A DNA stretch of 64,000 nucleotides, taken from assembly GCF_014650055.1 (NCBI RefSeq), contig NZ_BMUF01000004.1, positions 186,001 to 250,000 of the forward strand, written 5' to 3'. The stretch is from Streptomyces malachitofuscus (lineage in GTDB: Bacteria; Actinomycetota; Actinomycetes; Streptomycetales; Streptomycetaceae). A model generated the notes under the pieces. The model ran no database searches and was not told the origin of the DNA. It was given only the letters and a program-made list of their open reading frames with translations. The position numbers were made by a program, and so were the translations under genes. This document shows, one piece after another, positions 33,800 to 43,900 of the stretch (the first letter of the stretch is position 1; each line of letters starts with the position of its first letter).

Positions 33800-34075
33800 G
33801 CATGAAACGTCCGGGCGGTGAGAGTTGGGTGAGGGGATGGTCACAGATCTCGCCCAGCCGCTCGTTGAGGGATTCAAACAACGCTGTCAGCTCGGCTTTT
33901 GCCCGGTGGTTGGCTCTGACTTGGGCGGACGTTGTGGAGATGCGCCGTCCGCCCGCCCCGGCCGCCGCGCCGTCCCATTGATCTGACCGCGACAAGTAGT
34001 CACTCTTCTCGTCAGCCTCCGCGTGACACCGCGCCGGAGGTCAACCCCCCACACCTGACGAGGAGATCCCTCTTC
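33800..34075. other. Less GC-rich upstream region of the subtilisin gene
   Basis: The stretch 33830-33930 has more A+T and less third-position bias than the rest. A minus-strand frame (33702-33995) has non-Streptomyces codons such as TTT, AAA and AGA and no recognisable family. It probably holds the subtilisin promoter; an exact -35/-10 pair could not be settled. Confidence 0.4.
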
Positions 34076-35284
34076 ATGACGCATCAGATGCGTACCGTCG
34101 CACTGAAGGTCACCGCCGCCGCCTGCGCGGTGACGGCCGCCACCACGGCAGCCCTGCTCGGAGCGTCGTCGGCCCAGGCCGCCGAGCCCGCTCAGGGCAC
34201 CGTCCTCGGCCTCGGCGCCGAAGGAGCCGTCGCGGGCAGTTACATCGTCGTGCTCGACGAGCAGACGACGTCCGCCGACAAGAAGGACCTGGCTCAGGAG
34301 TACGGAGGCAAGCTCAGCCGGTCCTACGGCGCGGCCCTCGACGGCTTCGCCGCGGACGGACTGAGCGAGTCCGAGGCCAAGCGCCTCGCGGCCGACCCGG
34401 CCGTCGGCGCCGTCGTGGCCAACCGCACGTACCGCACCACGGCCACCCAGGACAACCCGCCCTCCTGGGGCCTGGACCGGGTCGACCAGGCGGACACCGC
34501 GGGCGACAGCAAGTACACCTACCCCGACCAGGCCGGCGAGGGTGTCACCGCCTACGTCATCGACACCGGCGTACGGATCACCCACAAGGACTTCGAGGGC
34601 CGGGCGAGCCACGGCTACGACGCCGTCGACAACGACGACACCGCCGACGACGGCAACGGCCACGGCACGCACGTCGCCGCGACCGTCGCCGGTGCCTCGC
34701 ACGGTGTGGCCAAGAAGGCGGACATCGTGGCGGTGAGAGTCCTGGACGACAACGGCTCCGGAACCACCGAGCAGGTCATCGCCGGCATCGACTGGGTCAC
34801 CGAGAACCACAAGGGACCCTCGGTGGCCAACATGAGCCTGGGCGGCGCCGCAGACCCGGCGCTCGACGCGGCGGTCCAGAAGGCCATCGCCTCCGGGGTC
34901 ACCTTCGCCGTGGCGGCGGGCAACGAGTCCGCCGACGCCGGACAGGGATCGCCCGCCCGCGTGCCGGAGGCCCTCACGGTCGCCTCCAGCACCAAGGACG
35001 ACGCCCAGTCCGACTTCTCCAACTTCGGCGCCGCCGTGGACCTTTACGCGCCCGGCTCCGACATCACCTCGGCCTGGAACGACAGCGACGAGGGCACCAA
35101 GACGATATCCGGCACCTCGATGGCCTCCCCCCACGTGGCCGGCGCGGCCGCCGTGTATCTCGCCGGTCACCCGGACGCCGACCCGGCGGCCGTGGCGTCG
35201 GCGCTGACCGGCGGGGCCACCGCCGACAAGATCGGCAACCCCGGCTCCGGCACCCCGAACAAGCTACTCAAGATCACCGAGTAG
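34076..35284 (+). CDS. Secreted subtilisin-like serine protease (S8)
   Basis: 402 residues: a Sec signal (to about residue 35, ending SSAQA), an I9 propeptide (about 55-120, SYIVVLDEQTTSADKKDLA) and a peptidase S8 domain. The triad is Asp in VIDTGV, His in NGHGTHVAA and Ser in GTSMASPHVAG; the oxyanion Asn is in AVAAGNES. The protein is a typical extracellular protease of the proteinase K branch with a propeptide removed after export. The ATG at 34076 follows GAGGAGATC; the open frame extends upstream through non-coding DNA. It is followed by a strong hairpin. Confidence 0.95.
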   Translation: MTHQMRTVALKVTAAACAVTAATTAALLGASSAQAAEPAQGTVLGLGAEGAVAGSYIVVLDEQTTSADKKDLAQEYGGKLSRSYGAALDGFAADGLSESEAKRLAADPAVGAVVANRTYRTTATQDNPPSWGLDRVDQADTAGDSKYTYPDQAGEGVTAYVIDTGVRITHKDFEGRASHGYDAVDNDDTADDGNGHGTHVAATVAGASHGVAKKADIVAVRVLDDNGSGTTEQVIAGIDWVTENHKGPSVANMSLGGAADPALDAAVQKAIASGVTFAVAAGNESADAGQGSPARVPEALTVASSTKDDAQSDFSNFGAAVDLYAPGSDITSAWNDSDEGTKTISGTSMASPHVAGAAAVYLAGHPDADPAAVASALTGGATADKIGNPGSGTPNKLLKITE

Positions 35285-35328
35285 TGCTGTAGTGCACCGC
35301 CCGGCTGCGGGCGCTGAGGCATGGTGGA

Positions 35329-35361
35329 GGGCCACAGAGGGGAAACGTTCCTCTGTGGCCC
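35329..35361 (+). terminator. Terminator of the subtilisin gene
   Basis: Perfect 12-bp stem GGGCCACAGAGG/CCTCTGTGGCCC with a 9-base loop, 45 bases after the stop codon. Confidence 0.75.
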
Positions 35362-35466
35362 CTCACATGCGCCGGCCGCCCGGTGTGAGTGGCCCGGCTC
35401 ACATGGCGTACCGGACCTGCCACCGACACGATGGTCTTCGTCAACGGCAGGCTGAAGGGATCGAGA

Positions 35467-38400
35467 ATGTTCCGCAAGGTGCTGGTCGCCAATCGCGGTG
35501 AGATCGCGATTCGGGCGTTCCGCGCGGGCTACGAACTGGGCGCCCGAACCGTCGCCGTCTTCCCCCACGAGGACCGCAACTCGCTGCACCGCCTGAAGGC
35601 GGACGAGGCGTACGAGATCGGCGAACCGGGGCACCCGGTGCGGGCCTATCTCTCCGTGGAGGAGATCGTGCGCGCCGCGCGACGGGCGGGCGCCGACGCC
35701 GTCTACCCGGGCTACGGTTTCCTGTCCGAGAACCCGGAGCTGGCCAAGGCCTGCGAAGAGGCGGGCATCACCTTCGTCGGACCGAGCGCCCGGATCCTGG
35801 AACTGACCGGGAACAAGGCGCGTGCCGTGGCCGCGGCCCGTGAGGCCGGTGTGCCGGTCCTGGGCTCCTCGAAGCCCTCGACCGACGTCGACGAACTGGT
35901 CCGCGCCGCTGACGGGATCGGTTTCCCCGTGTTCGTCAAGGCGGTCGCGGGCGGCGGCGGACGCGGCATGCGCCGCGTCGAGGATCCCGCTCAGCTGCGG
36001 GAGGCCATCGAGGCGGCGTCCAGGGAGGCGGCGTCCGCGTTCGGTGACCCCACGGTCTTCCTGGAGAAGGCGGTCGTCGAACCCCGGCACATCGAGGTGC
36101 AGATCCTCGCCGACGGCGAGGGCGACGTCATTCACCTGTTCGAGCGCGACTGCTCGGTGCAGCGCCGCCACCAGAAGGTGATCGAACTCGCGCCCGCGCC
36201 CAATCTCGACCCGGCGCTGCGCGACCGCATCTGCGCTGATGCCGTGCGCTTCGCCCGGCAGATCGGCTACCGCAACGCCGGCACCGTGGAGTTCCTCCTC
36301 GACCGGGACGGCAACCACGTCTTCATCGAGATGAACCCGCGCATCCAGGTGGAGCACACGGTGACCGAGGAGGTCACCGACGTCGACCTGGTCCAGGCAC
36401 AGTTGCGCATCGCCGCCGGCGAAACACTCGCCGACCTCCGTCTCTCCCAGGAGACCGTCACCCTGCGGGGCGCCGCGCTGCAGTGCCGCATCACCACCGA
36501 GGACCCGGCCAACGGCTTCCGTCCCGACACCGGTCGGATCAGCGCGTACCGCTCGCCCGGCGGCTCGGGCATCCGCCTGGACGGCGGCACCACCCACGCC
36601 GGTACGGAGATCAGCGCCCACTTCGACTCCATGCTGGTGAAACTCACCTGCCGGGGCCGGGACTTCGCCACCGCGGTGGGCCGGGCGCGGCGTGCCGTGG
36701 CCGAGTTCCGCATCCGCGGGGTCGCCACCAACATCCCCTTCCTGCAGGCGGTGCTCGACGATCCGGACTTCCAGACCGGCCAGATCACCACGTCGTTCAT
36801 CGAGCGGCGTCCGCAACTGCTGACCGCGCGCCACTCCGCCGACCGGGGCACGAAGCTGCTCACCTACCTCGCCGACGTCACGGTGAACAAGCCGCACGGC
36901 GAGCGGCCCGAGCTCATCGACCCGCTCACCAAGCTGCCGTCGCCGCCCGCGGGTGATCCGCCGGCCGGCTCCCGGCAGCGGCTCGCCGAGCTCGGCCCCG
37001 ACGGCTTCGCCCGCCAACTGCGCGACTCACCGACCCTCGGCGTCACCGACACCACGTTCCGCGACGCCCACCAGTCGCTGCTCGCCACCCGGGTCCGCAC
37101 CAAGGACCTGCTCGCCGTCGCCCCGGTGGTGGCCCACACCCTGCCCCAGCTGCTGTCGCTGGAGTGCTGGGGCGGCGCCACCTACGACGTCGCCCTGCGC
37201 TTCCTCGCCGAGGACCCCTGGGAGCGCCTGGCCGCCCTGCGCGAGGCCGTACCGAACATCTGCCTGCAGATGCTGCTGCGCGGCCGCAACACCGTGGGAT
37301 ACACCCCGTACCCCACCGAGGTGACCGACGCCTTCGTCCAGGAGGCCGCGGCGACCGGCATCGACATCTTCCGCATCTTCGACGCGCTGAACGACGTCTC
37401 CCAGATGCGGCCCGCCATCGACGCCGTACGCGAGACCGGCACGGCCGTCGCCGAGGTGGCCCTGTGCTACACCGCCGACCTCTCCGACCCGTCCGAGCGG
37501 CTCTACACCCTGGACTACTACCTGCGACTGGCCGAGCAGATCGTCGACGCGGGCGCCCACGTGCTGGCCGTCAAGGACATGGCCGGCCTGCTGCGGGCGC
37601 CGGCGGCCGCGACCCTCGTGTCGGCCCTGCGCCGGGAGTTCGACCTGCCGGTGCATCTGCACACGCACGACACCGCCGGCGGCCAGCTGGCCACCTACCT
37701 CGCCGCGATCCAGGCGGGCGCGGACGCGGTCGACGGCGCCGTGGCCTCCATGGCGGGCACCACCTCGCAGCCGTCCCTCTCGGCACTCGTGGCGGCGACC
37801 GACCACTCGGAGCGGCCCACCGGCCTGGACCTCCAGGCCGTCGGCGACCTGGAGCCCTACTGGGAGAGCGTCCGCAAGGTCTACGCCCCCTTCGAGGCGG
37901 GCCTGGCCTCGCCGACCGGCCGCGTCTACCACCACGAGATCCCCGGCGGCCAGCTCTCCAACCTGCGCACCCAGGCCGTCGCGCTCGGTCTCGGCGACCG
38001 CTTCGAGGACATCGAGGCGATGTACGCCGCCGCCGACCGGATGCTGGGCCGTCTGGTGAAGGTCACCCCCTCGTCGAAGGTGGTGGGCGACCTCGCCCTG
38101 CACCTGGTCGGCGCGGGCGTCTCCCCGGAGGACTTCGAGGAGGAGCCGGACCGCTTCGACATCCCCGACTCGGTCATCGGCTTCCTGCGCGGAGAGCTGG
38201 GCACCCCGCCCGGCGGCTGGCCGGAACCATTCCGCAGCAAGGCCCTGCGGGGCCGCGCCGAGCCCAAGCCCGTCCAGGAGCTCACCGCCGACGACCGGGC
38301 CGGCCTGGCGAAGGACCCCCGGCCGACCCTCAACCGCCTTCTCTTCCCCGGCCCCACGAGGGAGTTCGAGACGCACCGTCAGTCCTACGGCGACACCAGT

Positions 38401-38841
38401 GTCCTGGACAGCAAGGACTTCTTCTACGGACTGCGCCCCGGCAAGGAATACAGCGTCGACCTCGACCCCGGGGTGCGGCTGCTCATCGGACTGCAGGCCG
38501 TGGGCGACGCGGACGAGCGGGGCATGCGCACCGTGATGTCCACGCTGAACGGCCAGTTGCGGCCGATCCAGGTCCGTGACCGGGCGGCGGCCTCCGACGT
38601 CCCGGTCACCGAGAAGGCCGACCGCGCCAACCCCGGCCATGTCGCGGCACCCTTCGCCGGCGTGGTGACCCTCGCGGTCGCCGAGGGCGACGAGGTGGCC
38701 GCCGGCGCCACGGTGGCGACCATCGAGGCGATGAAGATGGAAGCCGCGATCACGGCCCCGAAGTCCGGCACGGTCGCCAGGCTGGCGATCAACCGGATCC
38801 AGCAGGTGGAGGGCGGCGACCTGCTGGTGGAACTGGCCTGA
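35467..38841 (+). CDS. pyc: Pyruvate carboxylase
   Basis: 1124 residues, complete single-chain enzyme that makes oxaloacetate from pyruvate and bicarbonate. Biotin carboxylase, residues 1-450: FRKVLVANRGEIAIRAFRA, the ATP-grasp loop VAGGGGRGMRRV, and FIEMNPRIQVEHTVTE. Carboxyltransferase, about 520-790: TDTTFRDAHQSLLATRVRT and CWGGATYDV, with the metal-binding HLHTHDTAG. The tail holds the allosteric/PC domain and a biotinyl domain from about 1055 with the biotinylated Lys in IEAMKMEAAI. The ATG at 35467 follows AAGGGA. Together with the E1 gene at 7.9 kb it handles pyruvate, but they are far apart. Confidence 0.97.
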   Translation: MFRKVLVANRGEIAIRAFRAGYELGARTVAVFPHEDRNSLHRLKADEAYEIGEPGHPVRAYLSVEEIVRAARRAGADAVYPGYGFLSENPELAKACEEAGITFVGPSARILELTGNKARAVAAAREAGVPVLGSSKPSTDVDELVRAADGIGFPVFVKAVAGGGGRGMRRVEDPAQLREAIEAASREAASAFGDPTVFLEKAVVEPRHIEVQILADGEGDVIHLFERDCSVQRRHQKVIELAPAPNLDPALRDRICADAVRFARQIGYRNAGTVEFLLDRDGNHVFIEMNPRIQVEHTVTEEVTDVDLVQAQLRIAAGETLADLRLSQETVTLRGAALQCRITTEDPANGFRPDTGRISAYRSPGGSGIRLDGGTTHAGTEISAHFDSMLVKLTCRGRDFATAVGRARRAVAEFRIRGVATNIPFLQAVLDDPDFQTGQITTSFIERRPQLLTARHSADRGTKLLTYLADVTVNKPHGERPELIDPLTKLPSPPAGDPPAGSRQRLAELGPDGFARQLRDSPTLGVTDTTFRDAHQSLLATRVRTKDLLAVAPVVAHTLPQLLSLECWGGATYDVALRFLAEDPWERLAALREAVPNICLQMLLRGRNTVGYTPYPTEVTDAFVQEAAATGIDIFRIFDALNDVSQMRPAIDAVRETGTAVAEVALCYTADLSDPSERLYTLDYYLRLAEQIVDAGAHVLAVKDMAGLLRAPAAATLVSALRREFDLPVHLHTHDTAGGQLATYLAAIQAGADAVDGAVASMAGTTSQPSLSALVAATDHSERPTGLDLQAVGDLEPYWESVRKVYAPFEAGLASPTGRVYHHEIPGGQLSNLRTQAVALGLGDRFEDIEAMYAAADRMLGRLVKVTPSSKVVGDLALHLVGAGVSPEDFEEEPDRFDIPDSVIGFLRGELGTPPGGWPEPFRSKALRGRAEPKPVQELTADDRAGLAKDPRPTLNRLLFPGPTREFETHRQSYGDTSVLDSKDFFYGLRPGKEYSVDLDPGVRLLIGLQAVGDADERGMRTVMSTLNGQLRPIQVRDRAAASDVPVTEKADRANPGHVAAPFAGVVTLAVAEGDEVAAGATVATIEAMKMEAAITAPKSGTVARLAINRIQQVEGGDLLVELA

Positions 38842-38850
38842 GCGGTGTGC

Positions 38851-39023
38851 TGGGGGCTCCGCCCCCAGACCCCCTCGCGCCCACGCGGCGGAGTCGCATA
38901 TCGGCACAGTCCCGCGCCCCCTCAGGGGCGCGGGGAACTGCGCGACAAGCCCCCACCCACCCGCGCGTCCGGGGTCAAAGGGGCAGCGCCCCTTGAGGAC
39001 GGGACGGGAAGGGGCGGCGGGGG
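38851..39023. repeat. Streptomyces-type GC-rich intergenic repeat with hairpins
   Basis: After the pyruvate carboxylase gene: hairpin TGGGGGC-TCC-GCCCCCA (38851-38867); perfect 10-bp hairpin CCCGCGCCCC/GGGGCGCGGG (38911-38934) then AACTGCGCGACAAG; hairpin AAGGGGC/GCCCCTT (38978-38994); then a run ending GGGACGGGAAGGGGCGGCGG. This order of modules is that of the dispersed intergenic element common in Streptomyces genomes, often near gene ends. It may act as a terminator or mRNA stabiliser. Confidence 0.7.
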
Positions 39024-39188
39024 CGACAACCGCCTCCGGCGCGACACCGCGAAGCACCCCGCACGTTCCGCCGGTCACCCGGCCGAAGTCCCCCCGTCCC
39101 CCTGCCGAACAAGCCTGCGCCGAGGACCTGTGGGAACGTAGATTATGCGTTGGCCAAAACAGCCCTCGAATGACTACGGACGGTACTC

Positions 39189-40001
39189 ATGACCGACCCT
39201 GCCGCGGCGCCCGGATCAGCGCAACAGAAGATCGACACCTCGGTGCCGCACTCGGCCCGCATATGGAATTACTGGCTGGGAGGGAAGGACAACTACCCCG
39301 TCGACGAAGAGGCAGGCGACGCCTACACGGCCGTCTTCCCCGGCATCGTCACCATCGCCCGCAGCAGCCGGGCCTTCCTCAAGCGCAACATCACCTATCT
39401 CGCCGGCGAGCAGGGTATCCGCCAGTTCCTGGACATCGGCACCGGGCTGCCCACCGCCGACAACACCCACCAGGTCGCGCAGCGGATCGCCCCCGACTCC
39501 CGGATCGTCTATGTCGACAACGACCCCATGGTGCTGGCCCATGCCCGGGCGCTGCTCTACTCCACTCCGGAGGGTGCCACGGCGTACGTCGACGCCGACG
39601 TCCTGGACCCCGACCGCATCCTGGCGGCCGCGGGCGAGACGCTGGACTTCAAGCGTCCCACCGCTCTGATCCTGAGCAACATCCTGGGCCACATCGCGGA
39701 CTACGACAGGGCCCGCTCCATCGTCACCCGGCTGATGGCCGCGCTTCCCTCCGGCAGCTACCTCTCCATCAACGACGGCTCGCGCGGTATCGACCCCGTT
39801 TTCGAGCAGGCGCAGGACGCCTACAACGAGAGCGGCGCCGTCCCTTACAACCTGCGGACCGTGGACCAGATCACGGCCTACTTCGACGGTCTGGAACTGG
39901 TGGAGCCGGGTGTCGTGTCGGTGCCGCTCTGGCGTCCTGACCCGGCCTCGCCCGCGCCGGAACCCATCGGCGAGCACGGCGGCCTCGCCCGTAAGCCCTG
40001 A
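39189..40001 (+). CDS. DUF574/SAM-dependent methyltransferase
   Basis: 270 residues. HSARIWNYWLGGKDNYPVD is the signature of the actinomycete-specific S-adenosylmethionine methyltransferase family DUF574, followed by FLDIGTGLPTADNTHQ (SAM motif I) and VYVDNDPMVLAHA (motif II). These proteins occur in many copies in Streptomyces, often beside regulators of morphology; substrates are unknown. The ATG at 39189 follows the repeat. A candidate -10 TAGATT lies at 39135-39140. Confidence 0.9.
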   Translation: MTDPAAAPGSAQQKIDTSVPHSARIWNYWLGGKDNYPVDEEAGDAYTAVFPGIVTIARSSRAFLKRNITYLAGEQGIRQFLDIGTGLPTADNTHQVAQRIAPDSRIVYVDNDPMVLAHARALLYSTPEGATAYVDADVLDPDRILAAAGETLDFKRPTALILSNILGHIADYDRARSIVTRLMAALPSGSYLSINDGSRGIDPVFEQAQDAYNESGAVPYNLRTVDQITAYFDGLELVEPGVVSVPLWRPDPASPAPEPIGEHGGLARKP

Positions 40002-40047
40002 GGTAATTCGCTGGACAACGCCGGGGCCGGCGACGAGCGTTGGCGCG

Positions 40048-40791
40048 ATGAAGCAGGAGGACATCTGGAACGCGGACGCCGCCCGACGCTATGACACGCC
40101 CGGAACCGGTATGTTCGCGCCCGAAGTTCTGGGGCCGGCCGTCGACCGGCTGGCCGGGCTCGCGGGACAGGGAGCGGCACTCGAGTTCGCCGTCGGCACG
40201 GGCCGGGTGGCCGTTCCCCTCGCCGCCCGCGGTGTACCCGTGACCGGCATCGAGCTGTCCCGGCCCATGGTGGAACAACTGCGCACCAAGGCCGACGAGT
40301 CGACGATCCCCGTGGTCATCGGCGACATGACGGACACGGTCGTCCCCGGCGAGTTCACCCTCGTCTACCTCGTGTACAACACGATCTCCAATCTGCTCAC
40401 CCAGGCCGAGCAGGTCGAGTGCTTCCGCAACGCCGCCCGCCATCTGCGCCCGGGCGGGCGGTTCGTGGTGGAGCTCTGGGTGCCCGAACTGCGCAAACTC
40501 CCACCGGGTCAGACCGCCATGGTCTGGGAGTCCGGCCCCGGGTACATCGGTCTCGACACCTACGACGTCCTGCGCCAGCACGTCGTCTCCCACCACTTCC
40601 GGTTCGACGGGAGCGAGCAGGCCCGGCTGTTCCGCAGCCCGCACCGCTACATCTGGCCGGCGGAACTCGATCTCATGGCCCGACTGGCCGGGTTCGAGCT
40701 GGAGTCCAGGCATGCTGACTGGGACGGCACCGAGTTCACCGCCGAGTCGCGTTCGCATGTGTCCGTCTATCGCAACCCGCCCTCCTCGTAA
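40048..40791 (+). CDS. Class I SAM-dependent methyltransferase
   Basis: 247 residues. LEFAVGTGRVAVPLAARG is a SAM-binding motif I, VTGIELSRPMVEQLRTK the acidic motif II and VIGDMTD motif III. It starts WNADAARRYDTPGTGMF, as many small-molecule methyltransferases of this type do. The substrate is unknown. It lies 46 bases after the DUF574 gene on the same strand and could be co-transcribed. The ATG at 40048 lacks a strong binding site. Confidence 0.85.
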   Translation: MKQEDIWNADAARRYDTPGTGMFAPEVLGPAVDRLAGLAGQGAALEFAVGTGRVAVPLAARGVPVTGIELSRPMVEQLRTKADESTIPVVIGDMTDTVVPGEFTLVYLVYNTISNLLTQAEQVECFRNAARHLRPGGRFVVELWVPELRKLPPGQTAMVWESGPGYIGLDTYDVLRQHVVSHHFRFDGSEQARLFRSPHRYIWPAELDLMARLAGFELESRHADWDGTEFTAESRSHVSVYRNPPSS

Positions 40792-40817
40792 CCGCACACC
40801 GGTCCGCCGTCCACCCA

Positions 40818-40830
40818 TTACATCGATGAA
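40818..40830. promoter_or_regulatory. Candidate LacI-type operator, site A
   Basis: TTACATCGATGAA, near-palindrome of TTACATCGATGTAA, upstream of the 40983 gene. The same 13 bases recur at 53208-53220 upstream of a GH43-like gene. Confidence 0.5.
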
Positions 40831-40850
40831 AGCTGCCCACCGGAAGGACT

Positions 40851-40877
40851 TTGAACTCATCGATGACAAAGTATGGA
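40851..40877 (+). promoter_or_regulatory. Candidate operator site B overlapping a promoter
   Basis: TCATCGATGA (40857-40866), a perfect 10-base palindrome, lies between TTGAAC (40851-40856) and TATGGA (40872-40877), a -35/-10-like pair with 15-base spacing. Its centre is 37 bases from site A. A CAACCGGTTG palindrome follows at 40913-40922. Repressor blocking is inferred. Confidence 0.4.
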
Positions 40878-40982
40878 CGAGTTGAGCAGAAGTCTCCTAG
40901 CGTGTCGGCCGCAACCGGTTGACAGTTCGCCCATTCGGCACCGGAGTTATCCGGCCCTCCGGTCGACCCAGCAGGAGGAAGC

Positions 40983-43900
40983 ATGGACGCACGGCTGTAC
41001 CGGCGTGCCCGAAGATGCCTGTCAGGACTCGTCGTCGGCACGTTCGTCGCAGGTGGGCTGTGGGTGTCTCCCATGGCATCGGCCCAGCCGGGCTCCGCAC
41101 CGCAGGCCGATGTGCCGCCCCAGGAACCCGGTGTCACCCTGCGCGTCTACGACGTCCAGGTCCCGCTCGAGAAGATCTGCACCCTCAAGCCGGGACAGAC
41201 CCCGAACGTCGACAAGCTGATGCCGGTCGTCGACTGGGAGACGACCGAGGACTTCGGCGGGTTCAGCGACAACTTCGTCACCCAGGTCACCGGCAACATC
41301 CACGTGCCGGCCGACGGTTCGTACACCTTCCGGCTGTCCAGCGACGACGGCTCACGGCTGCTGATCGACGGCCGAACGGTCATCGACCACGACGGACTGC
41401 ACGGAGCCGAGCCCAAGGACGGCACCGTCCAGCTCACCGAGGGCATGCACGCGCTGCGCATCGACCACTTCGAGCGCGGCGGCGGCCAGGTGCTCAACCT
41501 CGCCTGGCAGCCGCCGGGCGCCGCGGGTTTCGAGACTGTCCCGAACACGGCACTGAGCACCGACGCCGGAGTGGTCCGGGTGACCGCCCCGGGCCGCAAG
41601 GAGTGCGAGGGGATCACCGACTCGCCCGGCGACGGCCTCCCGCTCAACTCGGTGCGCCCCGACCACACTCTCACCGATCTGCGTCCCGAGGGCTTCGAAC
41701 CGCAGGTCACCGGGATGGACTGGCTGCCCGACGGCCGTCTGGTGGTGAGCACCTGGGGCGGCACCGACAACACCGCCGGCGAGGTCTACGTCATGGACGA
41801 GGTCACCGGCACCACCGGCCCGGACAAGGTGAAGGCCACGAAGATCACCGAGGGCCTCAAGGAGCCGATGGGCCTCAAGGTCGTCGACGGCACCATCTTC
41901 GTCTCCCAGAAGCACGAACTGACGGAGCTGGGCGACAGCGACGGCGACGGCGTCATGGACGAGTTCAAGACGATCGCCACCTGGCCGTACGGCGGCAACT
42001 TCCACGAGTTCGCCTTCGGGCTGCTGTACCGCAAGGGCTACTTCTATCTGAACCTGTCGGTCGCCATCAACTACGGCGGCGCCACCACGGATCCGCAGCC
42101 CGCGCCGGGCCGGGGAGCGACCATCAAGGTCAACAGGAAAACCGGCAAGGTCAGTTACATCGCCGGTGGCCTGCGCACCCCGAACGGCATCGGCTGGGGC
42201 CCCGGCGGCGACCTGTTCGCCACCGACAACCAGGGCGGCTGGCTCCCCTCGTCGAAGCTCGTCCACATCAAGCAGGACCGCTTCTTCAACCACTACACCA
42301 ACCCCGCCGGCCCCTTCGACTCCGAGCCGGTGACCCAGCCGGTGCTCTGGCTCCCGCAGAACGAGATCGCCAACTCGCCCAGCACCCCGCTCCAGCTGAC
42401 CAAGGGCAGGTTCAAGGGGCAGATGCTGTTCGGCGACGTCACCTACGGCGGACTCCAGCGGGCCTACCTGGAGAAGGTCAAGGGCCAGTACCAGGGCGCG
42501 GTGTTCCGCTTCACCCAGGGCCTGGAAGCCGGCGTCAACCGGATCACCCTGGGCCCCGACGGAGCGATCTACGCGGGTGGTCTGGGCGCGGACGGCAACT
42601 GGGGCCAGGAGGGCAAACTCAGGTACGGCCTGCAGAAGCTGACGCCGAACGGCGGCAACACCTTCGACATCCAGGCCATGCGGGTGAAGAAGGGCGGCTT
42701 CGAGCTGGAGTACACCCAGCCGCTCTCCGAGGAGACCGCTGACAACCTTGTCAGCCACTACGAGGCCGAGCAGTGGCGTTACACCCCGACGCGTGACTAC
42801 GGCGGCCCGAAGATCGCCGAGGAGACCCTGAAGGTGACCTCGGCCAAGCTGTCGGACGACCGCAGGAAGGTGACCCTCGCCATCGAGGGACTCGAGCCGG
42901 GACGCGTCGTGCACCTCCGCTCCCCGCGCCCGTTCAGCTCGGCGTCGGGCGAGACCCTGTGGAGCACCGAGGCCTGGTACACGCTCAACGCCATGCCGGG
43001 CAAGCAGCCCGTACAGGGCCCGCTGTACGAGGCCGAGGAGGCGTCCCTCACCGGGGCAGCCGGGATCAACACCGACCACAGGGGCTACTCCGGCAGCGGT
43101 TTCGTCGACCGCTACGGCACGCAGGGCGCCACCACGACCTTCGACGTCCAGGTGGACCGGAGCGGAACGTACGACCTGGGGCTGCGCTACTCCAACGGCC
43201 CGAACCCCTTCCAGGGCACCAAGTCCCTCTCCCTGTACGTCAACGGCCGGAAGGTGAAGCAGACCGAGTTCCGCAGCACCGGTGACTGGGACACCTGGTC
43301 GACGCAGACCGAGTCCCTGCGCCTGCGGGCCGGGCACAACACCGTCGCCTACCGGTACGACGAGGGCGACACCGGGCATGTCAACCTCGACCTGCTCACC
43401 GTCGACCGGCACGGCGCGGCGATCAGGCTGTTCGACGGCGACGGGCTCGACCGGTGGCAGCACACCGACGGGCGCCCGGTCGAATGGCCCGTCGACGGCG
43501 GGGCGACGGAGGTCTGCTGCGGCGACATCCGCACCAAGAACAGCTTCGACGACTTCAAGCTGCACGTGGAGTACTGGCTGCCGAAGCTGCCCCCGGACGT
43601 GACCGGCCAGGACCGCGCGAACAGCGGCGTCTACCTCCAGGACCGCTACGAGCTGCAGATCCTGGACTCCTTCGGTGACACCACGCTCGACACCAACGAG
43701 GCGGGAGCGATCTATCTGAAGAAGGCCCCCGACGTGAACGCCGCCAAGGCGCCGGAGACCTGGCAGTCGTACGACATCGTCTTCCGCGCGGCACGCTACG
43801 ACGCCGACGGCAACAAGACGGCCGACGCGCGGGTCACCGTGGTGTGGAACGGCAAGAAGATCCACGACGACGTCGCGATCGACAGCCCGACGGGCGGCGG

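Noticed and set aside
33702..33995. 97-residue minus-strand frame near the subtilisin gene
   Set aside because: TTG start, no binding site, codons unlike the genome, overlaps the SnoaL-like gene end.
40820..40866. A riboswitch or small RNA gene upstream of the PA14/propeller gene
   Set aside because: The symmetry is short and operator-like, with no conserved riboswitch core or terminator hairpin before the start codon.
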